From Hydractinia symbiolongicarpus (Eukaryota; Cnidaria; Hydrozoa; Anthoathecata; Hydractiniidae): 64,000 nt of DNA. The DNA lies in the NCBI RefSeq assembly GCF_029227915.1, contig NC_079877.1, forward strand, positions 30,219,851-30,283,850, given 5' to 3'. The notes under the pieces were generated by a model that searched no databases, was not told the origin of the DNA, and was given only the letters and a program-made list of their open reading frames with translations. Below, piece by piece: positions 36,047-48,259 of the stretch. The position numbers and the translations under genes are program-made. Each line of letters opens with the position of its first letter. The stretch's first letter is position 1.

Positions 36047-36557
36047 TCTTATATCGCATGACCGGAAATCTCCTCGGACAGAGAATATTGATTACGTTTA
36101 AAAACTTCGTCTCCAGAAAGACGCAAATTTTAGAAAAAGTATAATCAACAAGCCTTTGTCGCATTGGGGAAAAATGTCACTTGTACCACTTAATTTTGCG
36201 GAAAATTTTGTTTATTTTTCGAAACAGATATCTAAAGCGCTTAAACGACAGGAGATTTCGATTTACAGCTTGTGAAGAGCGATTGTCCCAATGAAACGTT
36301 CTTACAGTCATGTTCAACATATTTCTTGATAATTGCATAAGTTTTAACATTTTACCCACAAGAGTATAATTTTCGGCGTTTCATTATTGTACCCACGCAA
36401 TGTGGACATGTCAAAGTTTACTTGTTAACGGACAGACTTAGGACTTCGGATCTTAGGTTAATTGGTTAGAGCAAAAGCCTTTCTGCTAATGTCAGCATAA
36501 GCCATTTTTGGTTTACTTGAACTTTTTTGGGACGGGGATTTTATATCTTAAAAAGAA

Positions 36558-36639
36558 GGCAGGATGGCCGAGCGGTCTAAGGCGCTGGTTTTAGGCACCA
36601 GTCACTTCGGTGGCGCGAGTTCGAATCTCGCTCCTGTCA
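36558..36639 (+). tRNA. tRNA-Leu(TAG), position A
   Basis: TAG consensus. Confidence 0.88.
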
Positions 36640-37024
36640 ACTTATCATACATGTCTGAAAAGTACGTCGGACAAACGTTTTCATTTCCGCCTAACTATTT
36701 TGCCTAGAAAATTGCGCGAACGTTTAAAGTGGATGTTTCACTAGTTTCGCTTGCATGCAGGACGGGACCGCTAAAACTGCTTGACTGTGCAGGTATTTCC
36801 GCCCACAATCAGGCAAAACTCTCTAAATTGATGAAAAGTCACGGGACGAATACACTTGCGATGGAATGTGCAGAGCTGGTTGGGTATCAACGTATTATTT
36901 TGCGTCACTTACTTACTTGAATTTTTCATTCATTTCGGTCATTTTTACATGTCATCTAGTGCTTAAATACGCGTAAATACTATTTTCCCTGCACGCCCGT
37001 CGACATTATGTATTTGAAAAACCT

Positions 37025-37106
37025 GGCAGAATGGCCGAACGTTCTAAGGAGCTGGTTTAAGGCACCAGTCACTTCGGTTGCGCGAGTTCGAATCTCGCTC
37101 CTGTCA
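37025..37106 (+). tRNA. tRNA-Leu(AAG), position B
   Basis: Same changes as the copy at 28007. Confidence 0.55.
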
Positions 37107-37565
37107 TCTTATATCGCATGATCAGAAATGTCCTCGGACAGAGAATATTGATTACGCTTAAAAACTTCGTCCCCAGAAAGACGCAAATTTTAGAAAAAGT
37201 ATAATTAACAAGTCTTTGTCGCATTGGGGAAAAATGTCACTTGTACCACTTGATTTTGCGGAAGATTTTGTTTATTTTTCGAAACAGAGATCTAAAGGGT
37301 TTAAACGACAGGAGATTTGGATTTACAGCTTGTTAAGAGCGATAGTCCGAATGAAACGTTCTTACAGTCATGTTCAACATTTTTCTTGATAATTGCATAA
37401 TTTTTAACATTTAACCCACAAGAGTATAATTTTCGGCGTTTCATTATAGTACCCACGAAATGTGAACTTGTCAAAGTTTACTTGTCAAGGGACAGAGTTA
37501 GAACTTCGGATCTTAGGTTAATTGGTTAGAGAAAAAACTTCCTGCTAATGTCAGATTAAGCCATC

Positions 37566-37647
37566 AGCAGGATGGCCAAGCGGTCTAAGGCGCTGGTTTT
37601 TGGCCTTAGTCACTTCGGTGGCGCGAGTTCGAATCTCGCTCCTGTCA
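37566..37647 (+). tRNA. Degenerate tRNA-Leu body with anticodon TTG
   Basis: Loop TTTTGGC gives UUG (glutamine CAA); CTTAG does not pair well with CTGGT. The upstream flank is shortened (GCCATCAGCAGG), so the usual A-side leader is missing. Probably non-functional. Confidence 0.5.
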
Positions 37648-38032
37648 ACTAATCATACATGTCTGAAACGTACGTCGTACAAACGTTTTTATTTCCGCTT
37701 AACTATTTTGCCTAGAAAAATGCGCGAACGTGTAAAAAGGATGTATCACAAGTTTCGCTTGCATGCAGGACGGGATCGCTAAAACTGCTTGACTGTGCAG
37801 GTAATTCCGCCCACAATCAGGCAAAACTCTCTAAATTGATGAAAAGTCACGGGACGAATACACTTGCAATGGAATGTGCAAAGCTGGTTGGGTATCAACG
37901 TATTATTGTGCGTCACTTACTTATTTGAATTTTTCATATATTACGGTCATTTTTACATGTCATCTAGTGCTTAAATACGCGTAAATACTATTTTCTCTGC
38001 ACGCTCGTTCACATTATGTAATTGAAAAAACG

Positions 38033-38114
38033 GGCAGGATGGCCGAGCCGTATAAGGCGCTGGTTTAAGGCACCAGTCATTTCGGTGGCGCAAGTTCGAA
38101 TCTCGCTCCTGTTA
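38033..38114 (+). tRNA. Hybrid tRNA-Leu(AAG) (B upstream flank, A downstream flank)
   Basis: GAGCCGTATAAGG D arm, GCAAG T stem, 3' end TCCTGTTA. Confidence 0.6.
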
Positions 38115-38285
38115 ACTAATCATACATGTCTGAAAAGTACGTCGGACAAACGTTTTTATTTTGCGTCACTTACTTATTTGAATCTTTCATACATTTCGGT
38201 CATTTTTACATGTCATCTAGTGCTTAAATACGCGTAAATACTATTTTTTCTGCACGCTCGTCCACATTATGAATTTGAAAAACCA
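38033..38285 (+). repeat. Shortened A-to-B interval with 214 bp deletion, copy 1
   Basis: The A-to-B distance is 253 bp instead of 467. TTTTTATTTT is joined directly to GCGTCACTTAC, removing the middle of the first spacer, with ATTTT microhomology at the junction. Confidence 0.85.
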
Positions 38286-38367
38286 GGCAGGATGGCCGAG
38301 CGGTCTAAGGCGCTGGTTTAAGGCACCAGTCACTTCGGTGGCGCGAGTTCGAATCTCGCTTCTGTCA
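38286..38367 (+). tRNA. tRNA-Leu(AAG), position B
   Basis: 3' acceptor strand TTCTGTC (G-U at one pair), otherwise consensus. Confidence 0.8.
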
Positions 38368-38867
38368 TCTTATATCGCATGACCTGAAATGTCCTGGGAC
38401 AGAGAATATTGATTACGCTTAAAAACTTCGTCCCCAGAAAGACGCAAATTTTAGAAAAAGTATAATTAACAAGTCTTTGTCGCATTGGGGAAAAATGTCA
38501 CTTGTACCACTTGAATTTCGTTTATTTTTCGAAACAGAGATCTAAAGCGTTTAAACGACAGGAGATTTCGATTTACAGCTTGTTAAGAGCGATAGTCCGA
38601 ATGAAACGTTCTTACAGTCATGTTCAACATTTTTCTTGATAATTGCATAATTTTTAACATTTAACCCACAAGAGTATAATTTTCGGCGTTTCATTATTGT
38701 ACCCACGCAATGTGAACATGTCAAAATTTACTTGTCAACGGACAGACTTAGGACTTCGGATCTTAGGTTAATTGATTAGAGCAAAAACCTTCCTGCTAAT
38801 GTCAGCATAAGCCAATTTTGGTTTACTTGAACTTTCTTGGGACGGGGACTTTATATCTTAAAAGGTA

Positions 38868-38949
38868 GGCAGCATGGCCGAGCGGTCTAAGGCGCTGGTT
38901 ATAGGCACCAGTCACTTCGGTGGCGCGAGTTCGAATCTCGCTCCTGTCA
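38868..38949 (+). tRNA. Hybrid tRNA-Leu(TAG) with U33 changed to A
   Basis: Loop TATAGGC loses the universal U33; acceptor GGCAGCA has a mismatch. A upstream flank, B downstream flank; next tRNA 593 bp on. Confidence 0.6.
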
Positions 38950-39460
38950 TCTTATATCGCATGACCTGAAATGTCCTGGGACAGAGAATATTGATTACGC
39001 TTAAAAACTTCGTCCCCAGAAAGACGCAAATTTTAGAAAAAGTATAATTAACAAGTCTTTGTCGCATTGGGGAAAAATGTCACTTGTACCACTTGATTCT
39101 TCGGAAAATTTCGTTTATTTTTCGAAACAGAGATCTAAAGCGCTTAAACGACAGGTGATTTCGATTTACAGCTTGTTAAGAGCTATAGTCCGAATGAAAT
39201 GTTCTTACAGTCATGTTCAACATATTTCTTGATAATTGAATAATTTTTAACATTTAACCCACAAGAGTACAATTTTCGGCGTTTGTATATTGTACCCACG
39301 CAATGTGAACTTGTCAAAGTTTACTTGTCAACGGACAGACTTAGGTCTTTGGAGCTTAGGTTAATTGGTTAGAGCAAAAACCTTCCTGCTAATGTCAGCA
39401 TAAGACATTTTTGGTTTACTTGAACTTTTTTGGGACGGAGACTTTATATCTTAAAAAGTA

Positions 39461-39542
39461 GGCAGGATGCCCGAGCGGTCTAAGGCGCTGGTTTTAGGCA
39501 CCAGTCACTTCGGTGGCGCGAGTTCGAATCTCGCTCCTGTCA
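39461..39542 (+). tRNA. tRNA-Leu(TAG), position A
   Basis: TGCCCGAGCGG alters one D-stem base. Confidence 0.72.
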
Positions 39543-39713
39543 ACTAATCATACATGTCTGAAAAGTACGTCGGACAAACGTTTTTATTTTGCGTCACTTA
39601 CTTATTTGAATCTTTCATACATTTCGGTTATTTTTACATGTCATCTAGTGCTTAAATACGCGTAAATACTATTTTTTCTGCACGCTCGTTCACATTGTGA
39701 ATTTGAAAAACCA
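39461..39713 (+). repeat. Shortened A-to-B interval with 214 bp deletion, copy 2
   Basis: Same junction and same 253 bp spacing as 38,033-38,285, so the deletion arose once and was then copied. Confidence 0.85.
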
Positions 39714-39782
39714 GGCAGGATGGCCGAGCGGTCTAAGGCGCTGGTCACTTCGGTGGCGCGAGTTCGAATCTCGCTCATGTCA
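39714..39782 (+). pseudogene. tRNA-Leu with anticodon arm deleted
   Basis: 13 nt are missing: CTGGT joins CACTTCGG, removing the loop and the 3' stem strand. TCATGTCA 3' end. Confidence 0.85.
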
Positions 39783-40293
39783 TCTTATATCGCATGACCG
39801 GAAATGTCCTCGGACAGAGGATATTGATTACGCTTAAAAACTTCGTCCCCAGAAAGACGCAAATTTTAGAAAAAGTATAATTAACAAGTCTTTGTCGCAT
39901 TGGGGAAAAATGGCACTTGTACCACTTGATTTTGCCGAAAATTTCGTTTATTTTTCGAAACAGAGATCTAAAGCGCTTAAACGACAGGAGATTTCTATTT
40001 ACCGCTTGTTAAGAGCAATTGTCCGAATGAAACGTTCTTACAGTCATGTTCAACATATTTCTTGATAATTGCATAATTTTTAACATTCAACTCACAAAAG
40101 TATAATTTTCGGCGCTTCATTATTGTACCCACGCAATGTGAACTTGTCAAAGTTTACTTGTCAACGGACAGATTTAGGACTTCGGATCTTAGGTTAATTG
40201 GTTAGAGCAAAAACTTTCCTGCTAATGTCAGCATAAGCCATTTTTGGTTTACTTGAACTTTTTTGGGACGGGGACTTTATATCTTAAAAAGTA

Positions 40294-40375
40294 GGCATGA
40301 TGGCCGAGGGGTCTAAGGCGCTGGTTTTAGGCACCAGTCACTTTGGTGGCGCGAGTTCGAATCTCGCTCCTGTCA
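40294..40375 (+). tRNA. tRNA-Leu(TAG), position A
   Basis: GGCATGA acceptor mismatch, GAGGGGTC D loop, variable loop TTTG. Confidence 0.65.
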
Positions 40376-40760
40376 ACTAATCATACATGTCTGAAAAGTA
40401 CGTCGGTCAAAAGTTTTTATTTCCGCTTAACTATTTTGCCTAGAAAAATGCGAGAACGTTTAAAAAGGATGTATCACAAGTTTCGCTTGCATGCAGGACG
40501 GGATCGCTAAAACTTCTTGACTGTGCAGGTAATTCCGCCCACAATCAGGCAAAACTCTCTTAATTGATGAAGAGTCACGGGACGAATGAACTTGCAATGG
40601 AATGTGCAGAGCTGGTTGGGTATCAACGTATTATTTTGCGTCACTTACTTATTTGAATTTTTCATTCATTTCGGTCATTTTTACATGTCATCTACTGCTT
40701 AAATACGCGTAAATACTATTTTCTCTGCACGCTCGTCGACAATATGTATTTGAAAAACCG

Positions 40761-40842
40761 GGCAGGATGGCCGAGCGGTCTAAGGCGCTGGTTTAAGGCA
40801 CCAGTCACTTCGGTGGCGCGAGTTCGAATTTCGCTCCTGTCA
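40761..40842 (+). tRNA. tRNA-Leu(AAG), position B
   Basis: T stem TTCGC (one G-U), otherwise consensus. Confidence 0.82.
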
Positions 40843-41353
40843 TCTTATATCGCATGACCGGAAATGTCCTCGGACAGAGAATATTGATTACGCCTAAAAA
40901 CTTCGTCCCCAGAAAGACGCAAATTTTAGAAAAAGTATAATTAATAAGTCTTTGTCGCATTGGGGAAAAATGTCACTTGTACCACTTGATTTTGCGGAAA
41001 ATTTCGTTTATTTTACGAAATAGAGATCTAAGGCGTTTAAACCACAGGAGATTTGGATTTACAGCTTGTTAAGAGCGATAGTCCGAAAGAAACGGTCTTA
41101 CAGTCATGTTAAACATTTTTCTTGATAATTGCATAATATTTAACATTTAACCCACAAGAGTATAATTTTCGGCGTTTGATTATTGTACCTACGCAATGTG
41201 AACTTGTCAAAGTTCACTTGTCAAGGGACAGACTTAGGACGTCGGATCTTAAGTTAATTGGTCAGAGCAAAAACCTTCCTCCTAATGTCAGAATAAGCCA
41301 TTTTTGGTTTACTTGAACTTTTTTGGGACGGGGATTTTATATCTTAAAAAAAA

Positions 41354-41435
41354 GGCAGGATGGCCGAGCGGTCTAAGGCGCTGGTTTTAGGCACCAGTCA
41401 CTTCGGTGGCGCGAGTTCGAATCTCGCTCCTGTCA
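41354..41435 (+). tRNA. tRNA-Leu(TAG), position A
   Basis: TAG consensus. Confidence 0.88.
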
Positions 41436-41820
41436 ACTAATCATACATGTCTGAAAAGTACGTCGGACAAACGTTTTTATTTTCGCTTAACCATTTTGCC
41501 TAGAAAAATGCGCGAACGTTTAAGAAGGATGTATCACAAGTTTCGCTTGCATGGAGGACAGGATCGCTAAAACTGCTTGACTGTGCAGGTATTTCCGCCC
41601 ACAATCAGGCAAAACTTTTTAAATAGATGAAAAGTCACGGGGCGAATGCACTTGCAATGGAATGGGCAGAGCTGGTTGGGTATCAACGTATTATTTTGCG
41701 TCACTTACTTATGTGAATTTTTCATACATTTTGGTCATTTTTACATGTCATCTAGTGCTTAAATACGCGTAAATACTATTTTCTCTGCACGCTTGTCGAC
41801 ATTATGTATTTGAAAAACCG

Positions 41821-41902
41821 GGCAGGATGGCCGAGCGGTCTAAGGCGCTGGTTTAAGGCACCAGTCACTTCGGTGGCGCGAGTTCGAATCTCGCTCCTGT
41901 CA
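41821..41902 (+). tRNA. tRNA-Leu(AAG), position B
   Basis: Consensus. Confidence 0.88.
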
Positions 41903-42413
41903 TCTTATATCGCATGACCGGAAATGTCCTCGGACAGAGAATATTGATTACGCTTAAAAACTTCGTCCCCAGAAAGCCGAAAATTTTAGAAAAAGTATAA
42001 TTAACAAGTCTTTGTCGCATTGGGGAAAAATGGCACTTGTACCACTTGATTTTGCGGCAAATTTCGTTTATTTTTCGAAACAGAGATCTAAAGCGCTTAA
42101 ACACCAGGAGATTTCGATTTACAGCTTGTTAAGAGCAATTGTCCGAATGAAACGTTCTTACAGTCATGTTCAACATATTTCTTGATAATTGCATAATTTT
42201 TAACACTTAACCCACAAGAGTATAATTTTCGGCGCTTCATTATTGTACCCACTCAATGTGAACTTGTCAAAGTTTACTTCTCAACGGACAGCCTTAGGAC
42301 TTCGGATCTTAGGTTAATTGGTTATAGCAAAAACTTTCCTGCTAATGTCAGCATAAACCATTTTTGGTTTACTTGAACTTTTTTAAGACGGGGACTTTAT
42401 ATCTTAAAAAGTA

Positions 42414-42495
42414 GGCAGGATGGCCGAGCGGTCTAAGGCGCTGGTTTTAGGCACCAGTCACTTTGGTGGCACGAGTTCGAATCTCGCTACTGTCA
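42414..42495 (+). tRNA. tRNA-Leu(TAG), position A
   Basis: Variable loop TTTG, GGCACGAG, and TACTGTC in the acceptor (one mismatch). Confidence 0.7.
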
Positions 42496-42880
42496 ACTAA
42501 TCATACATGTCTGAAAAGTACGTCGGTCAAACGTTTTTATTTCCGCTTAACTATTTTGCCTAGAAAAATGCGCGAACGTTTAAAAAGGATGTATCACAAG
42601 TTTCGCTTGCATGCAGGACGGGATCGCTAAAACTGCTCGACTGTGCAGGTAATTCCGCCGTCAATCAGGCAAAACTCTCTTAATTGATGAAGAGTCACGG
42701 GACGAATGAACTTGCAATGGAATGTGCGGAGCTGGTTGGGTATCAACGTATTATTTTGCGTCACTTACTTATTTGAATTTTTCATTCATTTCGGTCATTT
42801 TTACATGTCATCTAGTGCTTAAATACGCGTAAATACTATTTTCTCTGCACGCTCGTCGACATTATGTATTTGAAACACCG

Positions 42881-42962
42881 GGCAGGATGGCCGAGCAGTC
42901 TAAGGCGCTGGTTTAAGGCACCAGTCACTTCGGTGGCGCGAGTTCGAATTTCGCTCCTGTCA
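42881..42962 (+). tRNA. tRNA-Leu(AAG), position B
   Basis: GAGCAGTC changes a D-loop G; T stem TTCGC. Confidence 0.72.
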
Positions 42963-43473
42963 TCTTATATCGCATTACCGGAAATGTCCTCGGACAGAGA
43001 ATATTGATTACGCTTAAAAACTTCGTCCCCAGAAAGACGCAAATTTGAGAAAAAGTATAATTAATAAGTGTTTGTCGCATTGGGGAAAAATGTCACTTGT
43101 ACCAGTTGATTTTGCGGAAAATTTTGTTTATTTTTCGAAACAGAGATCTAAAGCGCTTAAACGACAGGAGATTTCGATTTACCGCTTGTTAAGAGCAATT
43201 GTCCGAATGAAACGTTCCTACAGTCATGTTCAACATAATTCTTGATAATTGCATAATTTTTAACATTTAACTCACAGGAGTATAATTTTCGGCGCTTCAT
43301 TACTGTACCCACGCAATGTGAACTTGTCAAAGTTTACTTGTCAACGGACAGATTTAGGACTTCGGATCTTAGGTTAATTGGTTAGAGCAAAAACTTTCCT
43401 GCTAATGTCAGCATAAGCCATTTTTGGTTTACTTGAACTTTTTTGGGACGGGGACTTTATATCTTAAAAAGAA

Positions 43474-43555
43474 GGCATGATGGCCGAGCGGTCTAAGGCG
43501 CTGGTTTTAGGCACCAGTCACTTTGGTGGCGCGAGTTCGAATCTCGCTCCTGTCA
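43474..43555 (+). tRNA. tRNA-Leu(TAG), position A
   Basis: GGCATGA acceptor mismatch; variable loop TTTG. Confidence 0.7.
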
Positions 43556-43940
43556 ACTAATCATACATGTCTGAAAAGTACGTCGGTCAAACGTTTTTAT
43601 TTCCGTTTAACTATTTTGCCTAGAAAAATGCGCGAATGTTTAAAAAGGATGTATCACAAGTTTCGCTTGCATGCAGGACGGGATCGCTAAAACTTCTTGA
43701 CTGTGCAGGTAATTCCGCCCATAATCAGGCAAAACTCTCTTAATTGATAAAGAGTCACGGGACGAATGAACTTGCAATGGAATGTGCAGAGCTGGTTGGG
43801 TATCAACGTATTATTTTGCGTCACTTACTAATTTGAATTTTTCATTCATTTCGGTCATTTTTACATGTCATCTAGTGCTTAAATACGCGTAAATACTATT
43901 TTCTCTGCACGCTCGTCGACATTATGTATTTGAAAAACCG

Positions 43941-44022
43941 GGTAGGATGGCCGAGCGGTCTAAGGCGCTGGTTTAAGGCACCAGTCACTTCGGTGGCGCG
44001 AGTTCGAATCTCGCTCCTGTCA
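43941..44022 (+). tRNA. tRNA-Leu(AAG), position B
   Basis: GGTAGGA acceptor (G-U), otherwise consensus. Confidence 0.82.
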
Positions 44023-44533
44023 TCTTATATGGCATGACCGGAAATGGCCTCGGACAGAGAATATTGATTACGCTTCAAAACTTCGTCCCCAGAAAGCCGA
44101 AAATTTTAGAAAAAGTATAATTAACAAGTCTTTGTCGCATTGGGGAAAAATGGCACTTGTACCACTTGATTTTGCGGCAAATTTCGTTTATTTTTCGAAA
44201 CAGAGATCTAAAGCGCTTAAACGACAGGAGATTTCGATTTACAGCTTGTTAAGAGCAATTGTCCGAATGAAACGTTCTTACAGTCATGTTCAACATATTT
44301 CTTGATAATTGCATAATTTTTAACATTTAACCCACAAGAGTATAATTTTCGGCGCTTCATTATTGTACCCACGCAATGTGAACTTGTCAAAGTTTACTTG
44401 TCAACGGACAGACTTAGGACTTCGGATCTTAGGTTAATTGGTTAGAGCAAAAACTTTCCTGCTAATGTCAGCATAAACCATTTTTGGTTTACTTGAACTT
44501 TTTTGGGACGGGGACTTTATATCTTAAAAAGTA

Positions 44534-44615
44534 GGCAGGATGGCCGAGCAGTCTAAGGCGCTGGTTTTAGGCACCAGTCACTTTGGTGGCACGAGTTCGA
44601 ATCTCGCTCCTGTCA
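44534..44615 (+). tRNA. tRNA-Leu(TAG), position A
   Basis: GAGCAGTC D loop; variable loop TTTG; GGCACGAG. Confidence 0.7.
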
Positions 44616-45000
44616 ACTAATCATACATGTCTGAAAAGTACGTCGGTCAAACGTTTTTATTTCCGCTTAACTATTTTGCCTAGAAAAATGCGCGAACGTT
44701 TAAAAAGGATGTATCACAAGTTTCGCTTGCATGCAGGACGGGATCGCTAAAACTTCTTGACTGTGCAGGTAATTCCGCCCATAATCAGGCAAAACTCTCT
44801 TAATTGATAAAGAGTCACGGGACGAATGAACTTGCAATGGAATGTGCAGAGCTGGTTGGGTATCAACGTATTATTTTGCGTCACTTACTAATTTGAATTT
44901 TTCATTCATTTCGGTCATTTTTACATGTCATCTAGTGCTTAAATACGCGTAAATACTATTTTCTCTGCCCGCTCGTCGACATTATGTATTTGAAAAACCG

Positions 45001-45082
45001 GGTAGGATGGCCGAGCGGTCTAAGGCGCTGGTTTAAGGCACCAGTCACTTCGGTGGCGCGAGTTCGAATCTCGCTCCTGTCA
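45001..45082 (+). tRNA. tRNA-Leu(AAG), position B
   Basis: GGTAGGA acceptor. Confidence 0.82.
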
Positions 45083-45592
45083 TCTTATATGGCATGACCG
45101 GAAATGTCCTCGGACAGAGAATATTGATTACGCTTAAAACCTTCGTCCCCAGAAAGACGCAAATTTTGGAAAAAGTATAATTAATAAGTCTTTGTCGCAT
45201 TGGGGAGAATGTCACTTGTACCACTTGATTTTGCGGAAAATTTCGTTTATTTTACGAAATAGAGATCTAAAGCATTTAAAAGACAGGAGATTTGGATTTA
45301 CAGCTTGTTAAGAGCGATAATCTGAATGAAACGGTCTTACAGTCATGTTAAACAATTTTCTTGATAATTGCATAATATTTAACATTTAACCCACAAGTGT
45401 GTAATTTTCGGCGTTTGATTATTGTACCTACGCAATGTGAACTTGTCAAAGTTTACTTGTCAAGGGACAGACTTAGGACGTCGGATCTTAAGTTAATTGG
45501 TCAGAGCAAAAACCTTCCTGCTAATGTCAGAATAAGCCATTTTTGGTTTACTTGAACTTTTTTGGGTCGGGGATTTTATATCTTAAAAATAA

Positions 45593-45674
45593 GGCAGGAT
45601 GGGCCAGAGGTCTAAGGCGCTGGTTTTAGGCACCAGTCACTTCGGTGGCGCGAGTTCGAATCTTGCTCCTGTCA
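45593..45674 (+). tRNA. tRNA-Leu(TAG), position A
   Basis: TGGGCCAGAGGTC rearranges the D arm and A box. Confidence 0.6.
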
Positions 45675-46059
45675 ACTAATTATACAAGTCTGAAAAGTAC
45701 GTCGGACAAACGTTTTTATTTTCGCTTAACCATTTTGCCTAGAAAAATGCGCGAACGTTTAAGAAGGATGTATCACAAGTTTCGCTTGCATGCAGGACGG
45801 GATCGCTAAAACTGCTTGACTGTGCAGGTATTTCCGCCCACAATCAGTCAAAACTCTCTAAATTGATGAAAAGTCACGGGACGAATACACTTGCAATGGA
45901 ATGTGCAGAGCTGGTGGGGTATCAACGTATTATTTTGCGTCACTTACTAATTTGAATTTTTCATTCATTTCGGTTATTTTTACATGTCATCTAGTGCTTA
46001 AATACACGTAAATACTATTTTCTCTGCACGCTCGTCGACATTATGTATTTGAAAAACCG

Positions 46060-46141
46060 GGTAGGATGGCCGAGCGGTCTAAGGCGCTGGTTTTAGGCAC
46101 CAGTCACTTCGGTGGCGCGAGTTCGAATTTCGCTCCTGTCA
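46060..46141 (+). tRNA. tRNA-Leu(TAG) at position B
   Basis: The only B locus with TTTAGGC. Flanks are of B type, so a short conversion tract replaced the anticodon. GGTAGGA acceptor; T stem TTCGC. Confidence 0.82.
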
Positions 46142-46652
46142 TCTTATATCGCATGACCGGAAATGTCCTCGGACAGAGAATATTGATTACGCTTAAAACC
46201 TTCGTCCCCAGAAAGACGCAAATTTTAGAAAATATATAATTAACAAGTCTTTGTCGCATTGAGGAAAAGTGACACTTGTACCACTTGATTTTGCGAAAAA
46301 TTTCGTTTATTTTACGAAATAGAGATCTAAAGCGTTTAAAAGACAGGAGATTTGGATTTACAGCTTGTTAAGAGCGATAGTCTGAATGAAACGGTCTTAC
46401 AGTCATGTTAAACAATTTTCTTGATAATTGCATAATATTTAACATTTAACCCACAAGTGTATAATTTTCGGCGTTTGATTATTGTACCTACGCAATGTGA
46501 ACTTGTCAAAGTTTACTTGTCAAGGGACAGACTTAGGACGTCGGATCTTAAGTTAATTGGTCAGAGCAGAAACCTTCCTGCTAATGTCAGAATAAGCCAT
46601 TTTTGGTTTACTTGAACTTTTTTGGGTCGGGGATTTTATATCTTAAAAATAA

Positions 46653-46734
46653 GGCAGGATGGGCCAGAGGTCTAAGGCGCTGGTTTTAGGCACCAGTCAC
46701 TTCGGTGGCGCGAGTTCGAATCTTGCTCCTGTCA
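46653..46734 (+). tRNA. tRNA-Leu(TAG), position A
   Basis: Same D-arm change as at 45593. Confidence 0.6.
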
Positions 46735-47119
46735 ACTAATTATACAAGTCTGAAAAGTACGTCGGACAAACGTTTTTATTTTCGCTTAACCATTTTGCCT
46801 AGAAAAATGCGCGAACGTTTAAGAAGGATGTATCACAAGTTTCGCTTGCATGCAGGACGGGATCGCTAAAACTGCTTGACTGTGCAGGTATTTCCGCCCA
46901 CAATCAGTCAAAACTCTCTAAATTGATGAAAAGTCACGGGACGAATACACTTGCAATGGAATGTGCAAAGCTGGTTGGGTATCAACGTATTATTTTGCGT
47001 CACTTACTTATTTGAATTTTTCATACATTTTGGTCATTTTTACATGTCATCTAGTGCTTAAATACGCGTAAATAATATTTTCTCTGCACGTTTGTCGACA
47101 TTATGTATTTGAAAAACCG

Positions 47120-47201
47120 GGCAGGATGGCCGAGCGATCTAAGGCGCTGGTTTAAGGCACCAGTCACTTCGGTGGCGCGAGTGCGAATCTCGCTCCTGTC
47201 A
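47120..47201 (+). tRNA. tRNA-Leu(AAG), position B
   Basis: GAGCGATC D loop; GTGCGAAT replaces the conserved T54T55 pattern. Confidence 0.6.
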
Positions 47202-47711
47202 TCTTATATCGCATGACCGGAAATGTCCTCGAACAGAGAATATTGATTACGCTTAAAAACTTCGTCCCCAGAAAGACGCAACTTTAGAAAAAGTATAATT
47301 AAAAAGACTTTGTCGCATTGGGAGAAAATGTCAATTGTACCACTTGATTTTGCGGAAAATTTCGTTTATTTTTCGAAACAGAGATCTAAACCGTTTAAAC
47401 GACAGGAGATTTGGATTTACAGCTTGTTAAGAGCAATTGTCCGAATGAAACGTTCTTACAGTCATGTTCAACATATTTCTTGATAATTGCATAATTTTTA
47501 ACATTTAACCCACAAGAGTATAATTTTCGGCGCTTCATTATTGTACCCACACAATGTGAACTTGTCAAAGTTTACTTGTCAACGGACAGACTTAGGACTT
47601 CGGATCTTAGGTTAATTGGTTAGAGCAAAAACTTTCCTGCTAATGTCAGCATAAGCCATTTTTGGTTTACTTGAACTTTTTTGGGATGGGGACTTTATAT
47701 CTTAAAAAGTA

Positions 47712-47793
47712 GGCAGGATGGCCGAGCGGTCTAAGGCGCTGGTTTTAGGCACCAGTCACTTTGGTGGCGCGAGTTCGAATCTCGCTCCTGTCA
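47712..47793 (+). tRNA. tRNA-Leu(TAG), position A
   Basis: Variable loop TTTG, otherwise TAG consensus. Confidence 0.85.
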
Positions 47794-48177
47794 ACTAATC
47801 TTACATGTCTGAAAAGTACGTCGGTCAAACGTTTTCATTTCGCTTAACCATTTTCGCTAGAAAAATGCTCGAACGTTTAAAAAGGATGTATCACAAGTTT
47901 CGCTTGCATGCAGGACGGGATCGCTAAAACTGCTTGACTGTGCAGGTAATTCCGCCCACAATCAGGCAAAACTCTCTTAATTGATGAAGAGTCACGGGAC
48001 GAATGAACTTGCAATGGAATGTGGAGAGCTGGTTGGGTATCAACGTATTATTTTGCGTCACTTACTTATTTGAATTTTTCATTGATTTCGGTCATTTTTA
48101 CATGTCATCTAGTGCTTAAATACGCGTAAATACTATTTTCTCTGCACGCTCGTCGACATTATGTATTTGAAAAACCG

Positions 48178-48259
48178 GGCAGGATGGCCGAGCGGTCTAA
48201 GGCGCTGGTTTAAGGCACCAGTCACTTTGGTGGCGCGGGTTCGAATTTCGCTTCTGTCA
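48178..48259 (+). tRNA. tRNA-Leu(AAG), position B
   Basis: Variable loop TTTG, T stem GCGGG/TTCGC, acceptor TTCTGTC. Confidence 0.7.

Larger units (their letters stand above)
34697..36557 (+). repeat. 1.86 kb block, copy 2 of a duplication
   Basis: Counterpart of 27,540-29,400. It carries the same truncated tRNA at 35984 and the same altered D arm at 35757, with scattered substitutions. Confidence 0.85.
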
